Shown here: one piece after another, positions 30,595 to 38,901 of the stretch
Layout: each line of letters starts with the position of its first letter
Numbering within the stretch: position 1 is the first letter of the stretch
Assembly (NCBI GenBank): GCA_902795605.1
Contig: CADBLU010000303.1
Coordinates: 1 to 40,332 of the forward strand
DNA length: 40,332 nt
Direction: 5' to 3'
Origin: an uncultured Prevotellaceae bacterium
GTDB lineage: Bacteria; Bacteroidota; Bacteroidia; Bacteroidales; Bacteroidaceae
Made by a program: the position numbers and the translations under genes
The notes under the pieces: model-generated
The model's input: the letters and a program-made list of their open reading frames with translations, nothing else
What the model was told of the DNA's origin: nothing
Database searches by the model: none

Positions 30595-31566
30595 TCAAAT
30601 CATACATCTGTAATGGTCGACGATGCCGAGCAGATGGCCTTGCTGGTCTACCACCAGCACCGTGTGCACCTTATGTCTGTTCATGATGCGCTGTATCTCC
30701 GTCACCTTCGTGTCGGGCGATACACATTTGGGATGAGTCGTCATGATGTCGCTCACTGTCTTGTCGAAGAACTCCGACTGCCACCGCTCCATGGCGCGGC
30801 GGATGTCGCCGTCGGTGATGAGTCCGGCCACCCGGCCGTCGGTCAGCGAGACGCCCAGTCCCAGTTTGCCCTTGCTCACATGGATGATGGCCTCGCCCAG
30901 GTGCATATCCTGCGGGATGATGGGCAGGTCGTCGGTCTTCATCACGTCGCTGGCGGTGGTGAGCAGCCGCTTGCCCAGTTCGCCGCCGGGGTGGAACTGT
31001 GCGAAGTCGCGCGGCTTGAAGTCGCGCACTCTCATCAGTGCCACGGCGAGGGCGTCGCCCATGGCCAGTGCCGCCGTGGTGCTGCTTGTGGGAGCGAGGT
31101 TGAGCGGGCATGCCTCCTTGGCCACCTTGACGAGGATGTGGGCGTCGGCATATTTGGCCAGCAGCGATGTCGGGTTGCCCGTCATGGCGATGATGGGCAC
31201 GTGCATGTGCAGCACGATGGGGATGAACCGCAGCAGTTCGTCTGTCTGTCCGGAGTTGCTCAGGGCGAGCACCACGTCGTCGGCAGTCATCACGCCGAGG
31301 TCGCCGTGGTAGACGTCGAGGGGGTTGATGAAAAACGACGGTGTGCCGGTGCTCGACAGTGTGGCTGCGATTTTTGCGCCCACGTTGCCGCTTTTCCCCA
31401 CTCCGGTGACGATGACTTTGCCCCGGCAATGGAAAATCATCTCCACGGCGCGGTCGAAATTCTCATCGAGTTGGCCAATCAGTTCGGTGAGTGCCTGTGC
31501 CTCGTCTTGCAGGCATTGTGCGGCATAGGTCCTGGCTTGTGCCAGGCGCTCAGTGATAGTCGTCAT
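30595..31566 (-). CDS. kdsD: Arabinose-5-phosphate isomerase (KdsD/KpsF type)
   Basis: This enzyme makes arabinose-5-phosphate from ribulose-5-phosphate, the first step to Kdo of lipopolysaccharide. A SIS sugar-isomerase domain covers about residues 30-180 (VIVTGVGKSGNVGAKIAATL, then LALSNSGQTDELL). Two CBS domains follow (LPIIPQDMHLGEAIIHVSKG and CVSPDTKVTEIQRIMNRHKV). The length of 323 matches KdsD/KpsF. A TTG two codons upstream is in frame, but the ATG at 31566 is more likely. It starts 6 bases after the kdsA stop, so the two steps of Kdo synthesis are in one transcript. Confidence 0.95.
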   Translation of the reverse strand: MTTITERLAQARTYAAQCLQDEAQALTELIGQLDENFDRAVEMIFHCRGKVIVTGVGKSGNVGAKIAATLSSTGTPSFFINPLDVYHGDLGVMTADDVVLALSNSGQTDELLRFIPIVLHMHVPIIAMTGNPTSLLAKYADAHILVKVAKEACPLNLAPTSSTTAALAMGDALAVALMRVRDFKPRDFAQFHPGGELGKRLLTTASDVMKTDDLPIIPQDMHLGEAIIHVSKGKLGLGVSLTDGRVAGLITDGDIRRAMERWQSEFFDKTVSDIMTTHPKCVSPDTKVTEIQRIMNRHKVHTVLVVDQQGHLLGIVDHYRCMI

Positions 31567-31572
31567 GTTCAA

Positions 31573-32361
31573 TTATGTTGTGCGAGATGGCTGTATGAGT
31601 GTGCTCACCACCTCGCAGAGGCGGTCGAGAAACAGCATGTTGGGGCCGTCGCTCAACGCATGGTCGGGGTCGGGGTGCACTTCGAAGAAGAAGCCCGTGG
31701 CACCGAAGGCTTTGGCGGCAAGAGCCATCTGCGGCACGAAGCGCCGGTCGCCGACGGTCCGTCCGTCGCCAGCCCCCGGCCGCTGCACGCTGTGTGTGCA
31801 GTCCATGATCACCGTCGGCACGATGTCGAGCATGTCGGGGATGTTGCGGAAGTCCACCACCAGGTTGTTGTAGCCGAAGGTGTTGCCCCGCTCGGTGAGC
31901 CACACCTCGCTGGCGCCGGCGTCGAGGGCTTTCTCCACGGGGTAGCGCATGTCGCGCCCGCTGAGGAACTGCGCCTTCTTGATGTTCACCGTGCGGCCAG
32001 TGCGTGCGGCGGCCCTCAGCAGGTCGGTCTGCCGGCACAGGAAGGCGGGTATCTGCAGCACGTCGGCCACTTGTCCAGCCTCTGCCGCCTGCCAGCTCTC
32101 GTGGATGTCTGTGAGGATGCGCAGGCCATACTGCTCCTTGATGTCGGCGAGCATCTGCAGCCCCTTCTCCAGACCGGGTCCCCGGAAGGAGGTCGTCGAG
32201 GTGCGGTTGGCTTTGTCGAACGATGACTTAAAGATGATGTCGGTGCCCAGCAGCGTGTTGACACGTATGATTTCCTCCGCCACGGCATGGAGCAGTTCGG
32301 CAGATTCTATCACGCAGGGCCCTGCGATGATGACGGGTTGGGTGACGGCTTTCTTTTCCAT
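31573..32361 (-). CDS. kdsA: 3-deoxy-8-phosphooctulonate synthase
   Basis: KdsA condenses phosphoenolpyruvate with arabinose-5-phosphate to Kdo-8-phosphate. The 262-residue protein has the family's conserved strands: VIIAGPCVIES at the start, FKSSFDKANRTS (substrate Lys and Asn), LRILTDIHE, QIPAFLCRQTDLL, VNIKKAQFL, and VIMDCTHSVQRPG. All lie in one TIM barrel. It is first in the kdsA-kdsD-cls-like operon, behind a TAACTTTG promoter only 7 bases from its ATG. Confidence 0.96.
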   Translation of the reverse strand: MEKKAVTQPVIIAGPCVIESAELLHAVAEEIIRVNTLLGTDIIFKSSFDKANRTSTTSFRGPGLEKGLQMLADIKEQYGLRILTDIHESWQAAEAGQVADVLQIPAFLCRQTDLLRAAARTGRTVNIKKAQFLSGRDMRYPVEKALDAGASEVWLTERGNTFGYNNLVVDFRNIPDMLDIVPTVIMDCTHSVQRPGAGDGRTVGDRRFVPQMALAAKAFGATGFFFEVHPDPDHALSDGPNMLFLDRLCEVVSTLIQPSRTT

Positions 32362-32368
32362 TTGAGTG

Positions 32369-32376
32369 CAAAGTTA
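32369..32376 (-). promoter_or_regulatory. Promoter -7 box for kdsA
   Basis: On the minus strand TAACTTTG, 7 bases before the ATG at 32361. The transcript would have a leader of only a few bases. Confidence 0.6.
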
Positions 32377-32482
32377 CTATTTTTTTTTCTATATGGGGTC
32401 ATTGATTTGTAAATATGTCATCTTCATCAAAAAGAAAATATATATAATTCAGTAACAGTCAGTGTGATTTCTCTGAAAATAA

Positions 32483-32513
32483 TTGTGTATGTGAGCAAAA
32501 CTTATTATATTTG
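32483..32513 (+). promoter_or_regulatory. Promoter for the pectinesterase gene
   Basis: TTG (32483-32485), 20-base spacer, TATATTTG (32506-32513). Because transcription must start after this, the frame's earlier TTG at 32511 cannot be the start codon; leader of about 75 bases to the ATG at 32595. Confidence 0.7.
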
Positions 32514-32594
32514 CAAACTAATGCCAATCAGCCAATACCCTTTGCCGGTACTACTTTCTTAGAATCATATCAAAACAAATCAAATATAAACATC

Positions 32595-35500
32595 ATGACA
32601 ACACTAAAACGTACCTTTTTATTGTTCATCCTTACTATGTTAGGGATGGCGCAAGGAGCGAGAGCCGCTGATTTCAAAGACTTCAGCGTCGTGGTCAACA
32701 ACCAGTCAGGCACTCTGCTCACCAGTGAGGAGCAGGTGCAGGGCACAGCTGTAAGTTTCGGTGTGGCTGTCGCCAGCAATGGTACTGTGTCGCGTGTGGA
32801 AGCCGGCGACGAGTCTTCCGTCGCCACTGTCACCGGCACATATCACAGCGATCATGGCTGCACCGGTCTTTCTGTAGTGGTGCCCGTAAACGGTTCGGTG
32901 AAAATCACCGTAGGACAATGTACTTATAGTACAAATACCATCAACGTGAAAGTTGGTGGTGAGACAGTGGTGTCCAAGACCCCCTCATCACCTGCTTGCT
33001 GGAAAAACAACAGGTCGAATGTCGACGAGCTCTTTTACACGGGCGGGCCCGCCACCCTCACCATCACCGGTATGGGCTATTGTCCCTATGTCGCGGTGGA
33101 AGCCGTGAATGAGGCACCTTCGACCTATGCCGTCGCTTTCTCGCTCGGCAATGAGACAGCCGTCGGCGTGGTGCCTGCTGGCGGTGAGGTGAATGCAGGT
33201 GAAAGTTTCACCATCCCCGTCAACCGCACCCTCTATAAGGATGGCTATACACTCACAAATTGGACCGACGGCACAAATAAATATGCGCCGGGTGCCTCCA
33301 TCACTCCGGCGAGTAACCTTGAGCTAACTCCCGTGTTCACGCAGAACAGTGTCGCCCTGGCCGACCGCACGTCGGAGGTAACCCTGAAATGGGACTTCCA
33401 GCGCAAGAACGGTGCCCCCACCGTGACCTATCAAGGCACAGGCGCCACCGGCATCTATGTGACACAGGCCACCGTCAACAATTCGGTGATAGATGTGAAA
33501 CTCGACTTCGACGCCATTAACGGCAAGATAAACAATAGCAGTTGGAATGACTGGTGCCAAATTAACACCGGCACCATTTTCACCATCCCCTCGTGCAAGG
33601 GAGCGACAGTCTCCGTAGAAGCCTTTAATGCCGTGAGCCAACTCACCATCGACGGCCAAAACGACTACACGAGCGGGCAAACCATCTCCTACACCGTCGC
33701 CAGCTCATCTGAGAGCATCGACATTGTCTTCGCCGGCGACGGCCAATACTATCGCTATATCCAGGCCGTGCTGCCAGTGGTGGCCAACTCTTCTGGCGAA
33801 AGCTTTGATCATGTGACAGGCAGCATTACATGGCCTATAGGCAACGAGGAGAGTGGCGCCGTGGCCAGTGATATAGCAGAGGCCGTCGCCAGCACCTCGG
33901 TGACCGTAGGTTCAGGGTTGGCAGCCAGCGAAGCCACTTATTTTGAAAAGAGCATGATGAAATACCGTCCGTCGACGGGCAATGCCGGTAATGTGGCGGG
34001 CGTCATGATTGAATACCGGGTGAAGACGGCCAAGGGCATCAAGTTCCAACCCACCAGCGTGAGCTATGATGCGGTGAAGGTGGGTACCGACGGCGCCTAC
34101 TTCAGTTACAGTTATACGCTCGACGGCAAGGAGAGCACTGTCGTCGATGTGGCTGCCGCTGATATCCTGAGAAACAGCGGTTCCAATTCCGCTACTGCCC
34201 AGATAGGCCACTCTTTCAATATCTCGGCCGGTGAGGTGGAGACGTTCACCCTGCGTTTCTATATCTCTCATGTGGCCAACAACAAAGACATGTGCATCAG
34301 CAACGTGGTCATCAATGGCATTGTGAACGGCACTGTTCAGGAAGTGGAGACTTATACTCTCACTCTCGCGTCAAGTCCAGAGGAGGGTGGCACCACAACT
34401 GTCTACCCAAGAGAGGACGCTTATGAGCAGGGGGCAGAGGTTACTGTCACTGCAGCCGAGAATTTCGGCTATCATTTCATCAATTGGACCGACGCCGACA
34501 ACAACGTGGTCTCTGAGGACGCCCAATTCACCTACACCGTGCAGGGCGCCGCCCAACTTACCGCCAATTTCCAGGCCGTGAACACCTACGCCTTGAACCT
34601 CACTGTCGACGGTATCCCCGGCTTCACTGTCAAGGACAATCCCAATCCCTATATGGTTGAGATGTCGCCCGCGCCCACCATTGTCGACGGCGTGAGCATG
34701 TATGAGCAAGACACCTATGTGACCCTCACCGCCAAGCAATACGCGGGCCTCGTCGACTTCAACTACTGGAGCGACGGTCAGACCAGTCAGTCTATACAGA
34801 TCAAGATGACGCAGGATGTCGACCTCAAGGCATTCTATTCCCAGAACGACATCATTGCGGGTTGGGACTTCTACGTGAAGGGGAACAGCAGCCGTCCCGC
34901 CGACTTCTTCTCCGAGGACAATGCGGATGTGTCGTTCAACCTTGTCAACGAGAGCGGCGCCATTGTCTCATGGCTTGACAAGAGCACCGAGAGCGCAGGC
35001 GGATATGAGAGTCTCGCCGGTGCCGCCGTCAACTGGCAGCAAGGAGCGTCTGAGGGTGACGTGGGCAACTACTACTGGCAGACGAAGATCAACGCGAGTG
35101 GCTTCACCGACATCAAGTTGCAGTTCCAGATGCTCTACAACTACAACTCCTACACCAAATATCTGCTTGACTACTCCACCGACGGGCAGACTTGGATAAA
35201 CTTCGGCAGTGTGACACTGGGTAGCCCCAAGGCGGTGTCATCATTTAGCGGGGCGCTCGGCGAGGGCGCCGACAATGCCGAGACCCTCTATGTGCGCTGG
35301 GCACCCGACAAGACCTCCAGTGTGAAAGGCTCGTCATCGAGGAACGACGGCAACACCATCGCGATGGTCTTCTTCACCGGCACACCCGGTATCGTGAACG
35401 ACGATGTGCCGCCTGTGCTGGTCAACACCGTTCCTGCTGACGGCACCTCGGACGCCTCGGCCAACGGCAAGGTGGTGCTCACCTTCGACGAGAAAGTGCA

Positions 35501-37574
35501 GGCCCTTGAGGGCTGTGCCGCCACATTGGGAGACCTCACCCTCACTCCGACGGTCAGCGGCCGCACCGTGTCGTTCGAATACAAGAGCCTCGACTATTCC
35601 TCCGACTTCACCTTCACACTGCCCGCAGGCAGCATCGCCGACCTTTCCGGCAATGCCTTCGACGAGGATGTCGTCATCTCCTTCTCCACGATGCAGCGCG
35701 ATGCCATCGAGAAGAAACTCTACGACTTCGTGGTGCCCTGGGACGGCACTATCGCCGAGGCCATCAATGCCGCCAACAGCCGCAGCAACACCTCCGACCG
35801 CTTCCGCATCTTCGTGCTCGACGGCACCTATACACTGCCGTTCAGCACTTCGGCCACCATCGCCAGCGACGACGGCAACACCTATCCCAGTCCGATCACC
35901 AACGTGACTGCCCCCAACATCTCGTTCATCGGTCAGAGCATGGACGGTGCCGTCATCACCAACTCCGCCGGCAGCGGTGCGACCTATGAAGGCAAGTATG
36001 GCACTACCAGCGTCTACGACGGCATCGGCAAGAGCGACGTGCTTCAGTTGCAGAGCAGTGCCAAGCAGACCTATTTCCAGGATATCACCATCAAGAGCGG
36101 CATCGGCGATGGCTTGGGCCGCAACCTGGCCGTGCAGGACAAGGCTTCGAAGACCATCTACAAGAACACCTGCCTCTGGGGATATCAGGACACGTGGACG
36201 TCGAACAACGACAACGGCCTTTATTATTTTGAGAATGGTAAGGTGCGCGGTCGCACCGACTTCCTCTGCGGCAAGGGAGACAGTTACTTCAATGCCGTCG
36301 ACATTCAGGTGTGCATGAACACAGGCGGCTATATCGCCGTGCCCTCGAAGAGCATCAAGTATGGCTATGTGTTCAACAACTGTACCATCAAGGGTGAGTC
36401 GTCGAGCCTCAACAAGAAATACACGCTCGGCCGTCCGTGGGGAAGCGGCACGCCTGTGGCCCTCTGGATCAACACCACTATGGAGATAGTGCCCAGCGAT
36501 ATCGGATGGAGCGAGATGAGCGACGGATGGCCGAAGCGCTTCGCGGAATACAATTCCGTCAATGCCTCTGGCAACGCTGTCGACTTGAGTGGCCGCAAGA
36601 AGACCTTCGGCGACGGTCATGCCAACAACCCTGTGCTCACTGCCGCAGAAGCCGCCGAGGCTTCTGATATGACCAATATGTACGGTGACTGGGATCCCAC
36701 CTACTACACCGAGCAGGCCAGCGCTCCCACCGGAGTGAGACTCATCGGCGACCAGCTGACGTGGGATGACAGCGACTACGTGCTGCTTTGGGCCGTGATG
36801 AAAGACGGCGAGATAGTGAAATTCACCACAGACAACTCGTTCAACGTCGACGATACAGACGCCACCTATTCGCTGAGAGCAGCCAATGAGATGGGCGGCC
36901 TGGGCGAGGAGACCGTGGCAGAAAAGGCTGAGGGATTCGTACTCACCATCGGAGAGGAGTCTGCTGACAGCAAGGGCAACTATTATGTCACTCTCAGTAA
37001 TATGGGCGACGGCCAGTTTGTGGTGCCCGCGGGTCTCGAACTCTGGACGGTGACCGTCACTGCCAAGGGCAAAGTAGAGAGTACCAACATCGCCAAGGCT
37101 GATGATATCGTCGACGGCAGTGGCGCTTACCTCGTGGTCGGTACTGGTGCAGGCGACTACACCTTCGTGCCCACTGCAGACGCGGCTACCTTCCAACCTG
37201 GTGTCAACTGGCTCTATCCCGCCACCGAGAATGTGGAAATCACCGCACCCACTATGGGTGACGACTACCTCTTCTACAAACTCTCGCTCAACAACCAGGG
37301 AAGCACCGGTTCCGTGGGCTTCTACTGGGGTGTGGAAGGTGGTGGCACCTTCACTTTCACCAAGCCGAACAAAGCCTATTTGGCTGTGCCTCAGACAGAC
37401 GGAAACTATTCTGGGGCTGCCATTATCTTCGCCGACACCGACAAAATCGGGCATGTCGAGATGGGCGTATCTGCCACAGACGATGTCTACACCATCTCGG
37501 GCATGCGCATGAAGGGCGGCCTCTTGCCCAAAGGCATCTATATTGTCAACGGTGAGAAGGTGGTAGTGAGATAA
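32595..37574 (+). CDS. Large secreted pectin methylesterase (CE8-like), multidomain
   Basis: A 1659-residue exported protein. Signal peptide TLKRTFLLFILTMLGMAQGA; N-terminal beta-rich domains to about residue 560; InlB-like repeat modules (for example near residue 590 EEGGTTTVYP and HFINWTDADN); a beta-sandwich to about residue 930; an SbsA-type Ig-like domain at about 937-1033 (PADGTSDASANGKVVLTFDE); then a right-handed beta-helix with the CE8 catalytic pattern: NLAVQD (near 1179), GYQDTW (near 1197), GRTDFLCG (near 1219) and LGRPW (near 1279), providing the Gln, Asp, Asp and Arg expected of pectinesterases. It likely removes methyl esters from plant pectin. The C-terminus YTISGMRMKGGLLPKGIYIV is the shared sorting-like tail. 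No pectate lyase or SusCD pair is in the window. Confidence 0.88.
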   Translation: MTTLKRTFLLFILTMLGMAQGARAADFKDFSVVVNNQSGTLLTSEEQVQGTAVSFGVAVASNGTVSRVEAGDESSVATVTGTYHSDHGCTGLSVVVPVNGSVKITVGQCTYSTNTINVKVGGETVVSKTPSSPACWKNNRSNVDELFYTGGPATLTITGMGYCPYVAVEAVNEAPSTYAVAFSLGNETAVGVVPAGGEVNAGESFTIPVNRTLYKDGYTLTNWTDGTNKYAPGASITPASNLELTPVFTQNSVALADRTSEVTLKWDFQRKNGAPTVTYQGTGATGIYVTQATVNNSVIDVKLDFDAINGKINNSSWNDWCQINTGTIFTIPSCKGATVSVEAFNAVSQLTIDGQNDYTSGQTISYTVASSSESIDIVFAGDGQYYRYIQAVLPVVANSSGESFDHVTGSITWPIGNEESGAVASDIAEAVASTSVTVGSGLAASEATYFEKSMMKYRPSTGNAGNVAGVMIEYRVKTAKGIKFQPTSVSYDAVKVGTDGAYFSYSYTLDGKESTVVDVAAADILRNSGSNSATAQIGHSFNISAGEVETFTLRFYISHVANNKDMCISNVVINGIVNGTVQEVETYTLTLASSPEEGGTTTVYPREDAYEQGAEVTVTAAENFGYHFINWTDADNNVVSEDAQFTYTVQGAAQLTANFQAVNTYALNLTVDGIPGFTVKDNPNPYMVEMSPAPTIVDGVSMYEQDTYVTLTAKQYAGLVDFNYWSDGQTSQSIQIKMTQDVDLKAFYSQNDIIAGWDFYVKGNSSRPADFFSEDNADVSFNLVNESGAIVSWLDKSTESAGGYESLAGAAVNWQQGASEGDVGNYYWQTKINASGFTDIKLQFQMLYNYNSYTKYLLDYSTDGQTWINFGSVTLGSPKAVSSFSGALGEGADNAETLYVRWAPDKTSSVKGSSSRNDGNTIAMVFFTGTPGIVNDDVPPVLVNTVPADGTSDASANGKVVLTFDEKVQALEGCAATLGDLTLTPTVSGRTVSFEYKSLDYSSDFTFTLPAGSIADLSGNAFDEDVVISFSTMQRDAIEKKLYDFVVPWDGTIAEAINAANSRSNTSDRFRIFVLDGTYTLPFSTSATIASDDGNTYPSPITNVTAPNISFIGQSMDGAVITNSAGSGATYEGKYGTTSVYDGIGKSDVLQLQSSAKQTYFQDITIKSGIGDGLGRNLAVQDKASKTIYKNTCLWGYQDTWTSNNDNGLYYFENGKVRGRTDFLCGKGDSYFNAVDIQVCMNTGGYIAVPSKSIKYGYVFNNCTIKGESSSLNKKYTLGRPWGSGTPVALWINTTMEIVPSDIGWSEMSDGWPKRFAEYNSVNASGNAVDLSGRKKTFGDGHANNPVLTAAEAAEASDMTNMYGDWDPTYYTEQASAPTGVRLIGDQLTWDDSDYVLLWAVMKDGEIVKFTTDNSFNVDDTDATYSLRAANEMGGLGEETVAEKAEGFVLTIGEESADSKGNYYVTLSNMGDGQFVVPAGLELWTVTVTAKGKVESTNIAKADDIVDGSGAYLVVGTGAGDYTFVPTADAATFQPGVNWLYPATENVEITAPTMGDDYLFYKLSLNNQGSTGSVGFYWGVEGGGTFTFTKPNKAYLAVPQTDGNYSGAAIIFADTDKIGHVEMGVSATDDVYTISGMRMKGGLLPKGIYIVNGEKVVVR

Positions 37575-37617
37575 GGCAAAAATGACGGCCGGTCGTCGCC
37601 GGTTGTCACGATTTGAT

Positions 37618-37653
37618 AAGAAGGTGTGCCTGTTTGTTCTGGTACACCTTCTT
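37618..37653 (+). terminator. Hairpin after the pectinesterase gene
   Basis: AAGAAGGTGT (37618-37627) and ACACCTTCTT (37644-37653) pair perfectly, extended by GCC/GGT. No T run follows, so its role as a terminator is likely but not certain. A CCGG-based hairpin precedes it. The gap 37575-37892 also contains GC-rich small repeats at 37680-37730. Confidence 0.6.
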
Positions 37654-37791
37654 GGTTCGTGGAGTTACCGTGGGCGTTGTCTGTCGGGCGCTGTGGCGCT
37701 ACGGGTGCCCGCTCCGGCGGGAAGCCACAAGTGAAAGCCAATTTTTCATGTTAAACGGCATAAAACTATCAATAATTTGAAAAAATAGTAT

Positions 37792-37799
37792 TACTTTTG
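37792..37799 (+). promoter_or_regulatory. Promoter -7 box for the 37893 gene
   Basis: TACTTTTG matches TAnnTTTG, about 93 bases before the ATG at 37893. The TTG at 37777-37779 is too close to be a clear -33 box. Confidence 0.5.
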
Positions 37800-37892
37800 T
37801 ATGCAAAACGCACTATCGGGGGCAAAACAAGTTGATAGAGACTCTTCTCTGGCTTCTCACTTGTATGCTGGCGTTTATCACATAAGAGTAAA

Positions 37893-38690
37893 ATGAAAAC
37901 GAAACTGTTCAGAAAACTTATGAACATCAAGTTGCACACTCCCAAAAGTCTGAGCACCGGCAGCGGAATGTCTTCAATGAGGCAGTTCATGCTGTCGCTT
38001 CTCGCCACCACTGTGTCTATCGTGCTCACATTTGGCACGGCAGCGGTCGTTGACAACCAGAAAAAGCAAAGAGAGAAGCGCAAGATAGTGATGATGGTGA
38101 TGTATGACATGTACAACACATTGCAAATTGTAGAGAAGAACGACTCCTCTATTCGTGCGATGATGGACATTCAATGTCAGATAGCGGAAGACACCGCTCT
38201 TTTTAATACGATGAAGTTTCAACTCGCTTATCTGTTGCCGAAATCTGAATTCACCGAGACGACAGAGCACATTTTCTCGTCGAGCATCGAATCCATCAAC
38301 ACTGTGGGCAACGTGCTTTTTAACGAGAATGTGGCTCAGTTCTATCTTTATCGCAAGAATTATAAAACGGCTATATGCGACTCAATCACTCATTCGGCCG
38401 TCAACGATATGATCTTTACCTCCTTAAACAGCGTCCTTGACTATGATTTCTTTATCTATGCCGCAATGAGCAATGAGTTCCGGGCATGTATGCAAAAACT
38501 GTTCTGTCAGTGCAAGCAGATGATGGGCATCTCCGACAAGGAGATAGAAGCTTACAAGAATGAGAGGGACAGGATGGAAGAAGGTTTTGACGACATTATG
38601 GCAACAAAGGACTCCATAGAGCAAGAGATTGTGCAGTTAGCAAGAAGACTAAGGGATGCCACGAAGGAAATAGATACACAAACACCTTAA
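37893..38690 (+). CDS. Membrane-anchored coiled-coil protein of unknown function
   Basis: No family recognised. The 265-residue protein has a basic N-terminus, one membrane helix at about residues 31-53 (QFMLSLLATTVSIVLTFGTA), then KKQREKRK, a largely helical periplasmic or cytoplasmic region, and a C-terminal coiled coil at about 215-258 (IEAYKNERDRMEEGFDDIMA). The base composition looks more AT-rich than its neighbours. Stop is 13 bases before the next small gene, so it probably begins a three-gene run with the beta-grasp-like protein and 5'-nucleotidase. Confidence 0.8.
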   Translation: MKTKLFRKLMNIKLHTPKSLSTGSGMSSMRQFMLSLLATTVSIVLTFGTAAVVDNQKKQREKRKIVMMVMYDMYNTLQIVEKNDSSIRAMMDIQCQIAEDTALFNTMKFQLAYLLPKSEFTETTEHIFSSSIESINTVGNVLFNENVAQFYLYRKNYKTAICDSITHSAVNDMIFTSLNSVLDYDFFIYAAMSNEFRACMQKLFCQCKQMMGISDKEIEAYKNERDRMEEGFDDIMATKDSIEQEIVQLARRLRDATKEIDTQTP

Positions 38691-38703
38691 ATATCAACCA
38701 CTT

Positions 38704-38901
38704 ATGAAAGTTACGGTAAACGACAAGACGATTAGGATTTTCGCGGGCGCCACAGCTAAGGACGCACTGCGCAGGTATTTTGCCAAGACCGACCCTTCAA
38801 AGGCAATGGAAGTGACGGTTCTCGACGAGTATGGTCATGAGATTGACCCTGATGCTCCTCTCTCAGAGGGGACGATACTGACCTTCAAAAGCGAAGAATG
38901 A
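38704..38901 (+). CDS. Small beta-grasp-like (ThiS/MoaD-resembling) protein
   Basis: A 65-residue protein. The pattern MKVTVNDKTIRIFAGATAKD, then a helix (ALRRYFAKT), strands (MEVTVLDEYG) and PLSEGTILTFKS resembles the ubiquitin-like beta-grasp of sulfur carriers ThiS/MoaD (beta-beta-alpha-beta and a late 'L-x-x-G-x-x-L' segment). It lacks the C-terminal Gly-Gly needed for sulfur transfer, so it is probably not a carrier. It could bind a partner protein or small molecule. ATGA overlap with the 5'-nucleotidase gene means translational coupling. Fold call is by eye. Confidence 0.75.
   Translation: MKVTVNDKTIRIFAGATAKDALRRYFAKTDPSKAMEVTVLDEYGHEIDPDAPLSEGTILTFKSEE

Noticed and set aside
30613-32226. 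537-codon plus-strand frame opposite kdsA and kdsD
   Set aside because: Crosses two well-identified minus-strand genes; no domain seen; low-complexity His/Val/Gly-rich translation.
32511-32594. N-terminal extension of the pectinesterase from a TTG at 32511
   Set aside because: The TTG lies inside the -7 box TATATTTG, so it cannot be in the transcript; the signal peptide begins at the ATG at 32595.
35334-37454. 706-codon open frame on the minus strand opposite the pectinesterase gene
   Set aside because: Long only because of GC-rich third positions on the sense strand. The sense frame has a signal peptide, catalytic motifs and a conserved tail.
37769-38170. 133-codon minus-strand frame with hydrophobic segments
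   Set aside because: Mostly antisense to the coiled-coil membrane protein gene; hydrophobicity comes from the reverse of its membrane-helix and Lys-rich codons.
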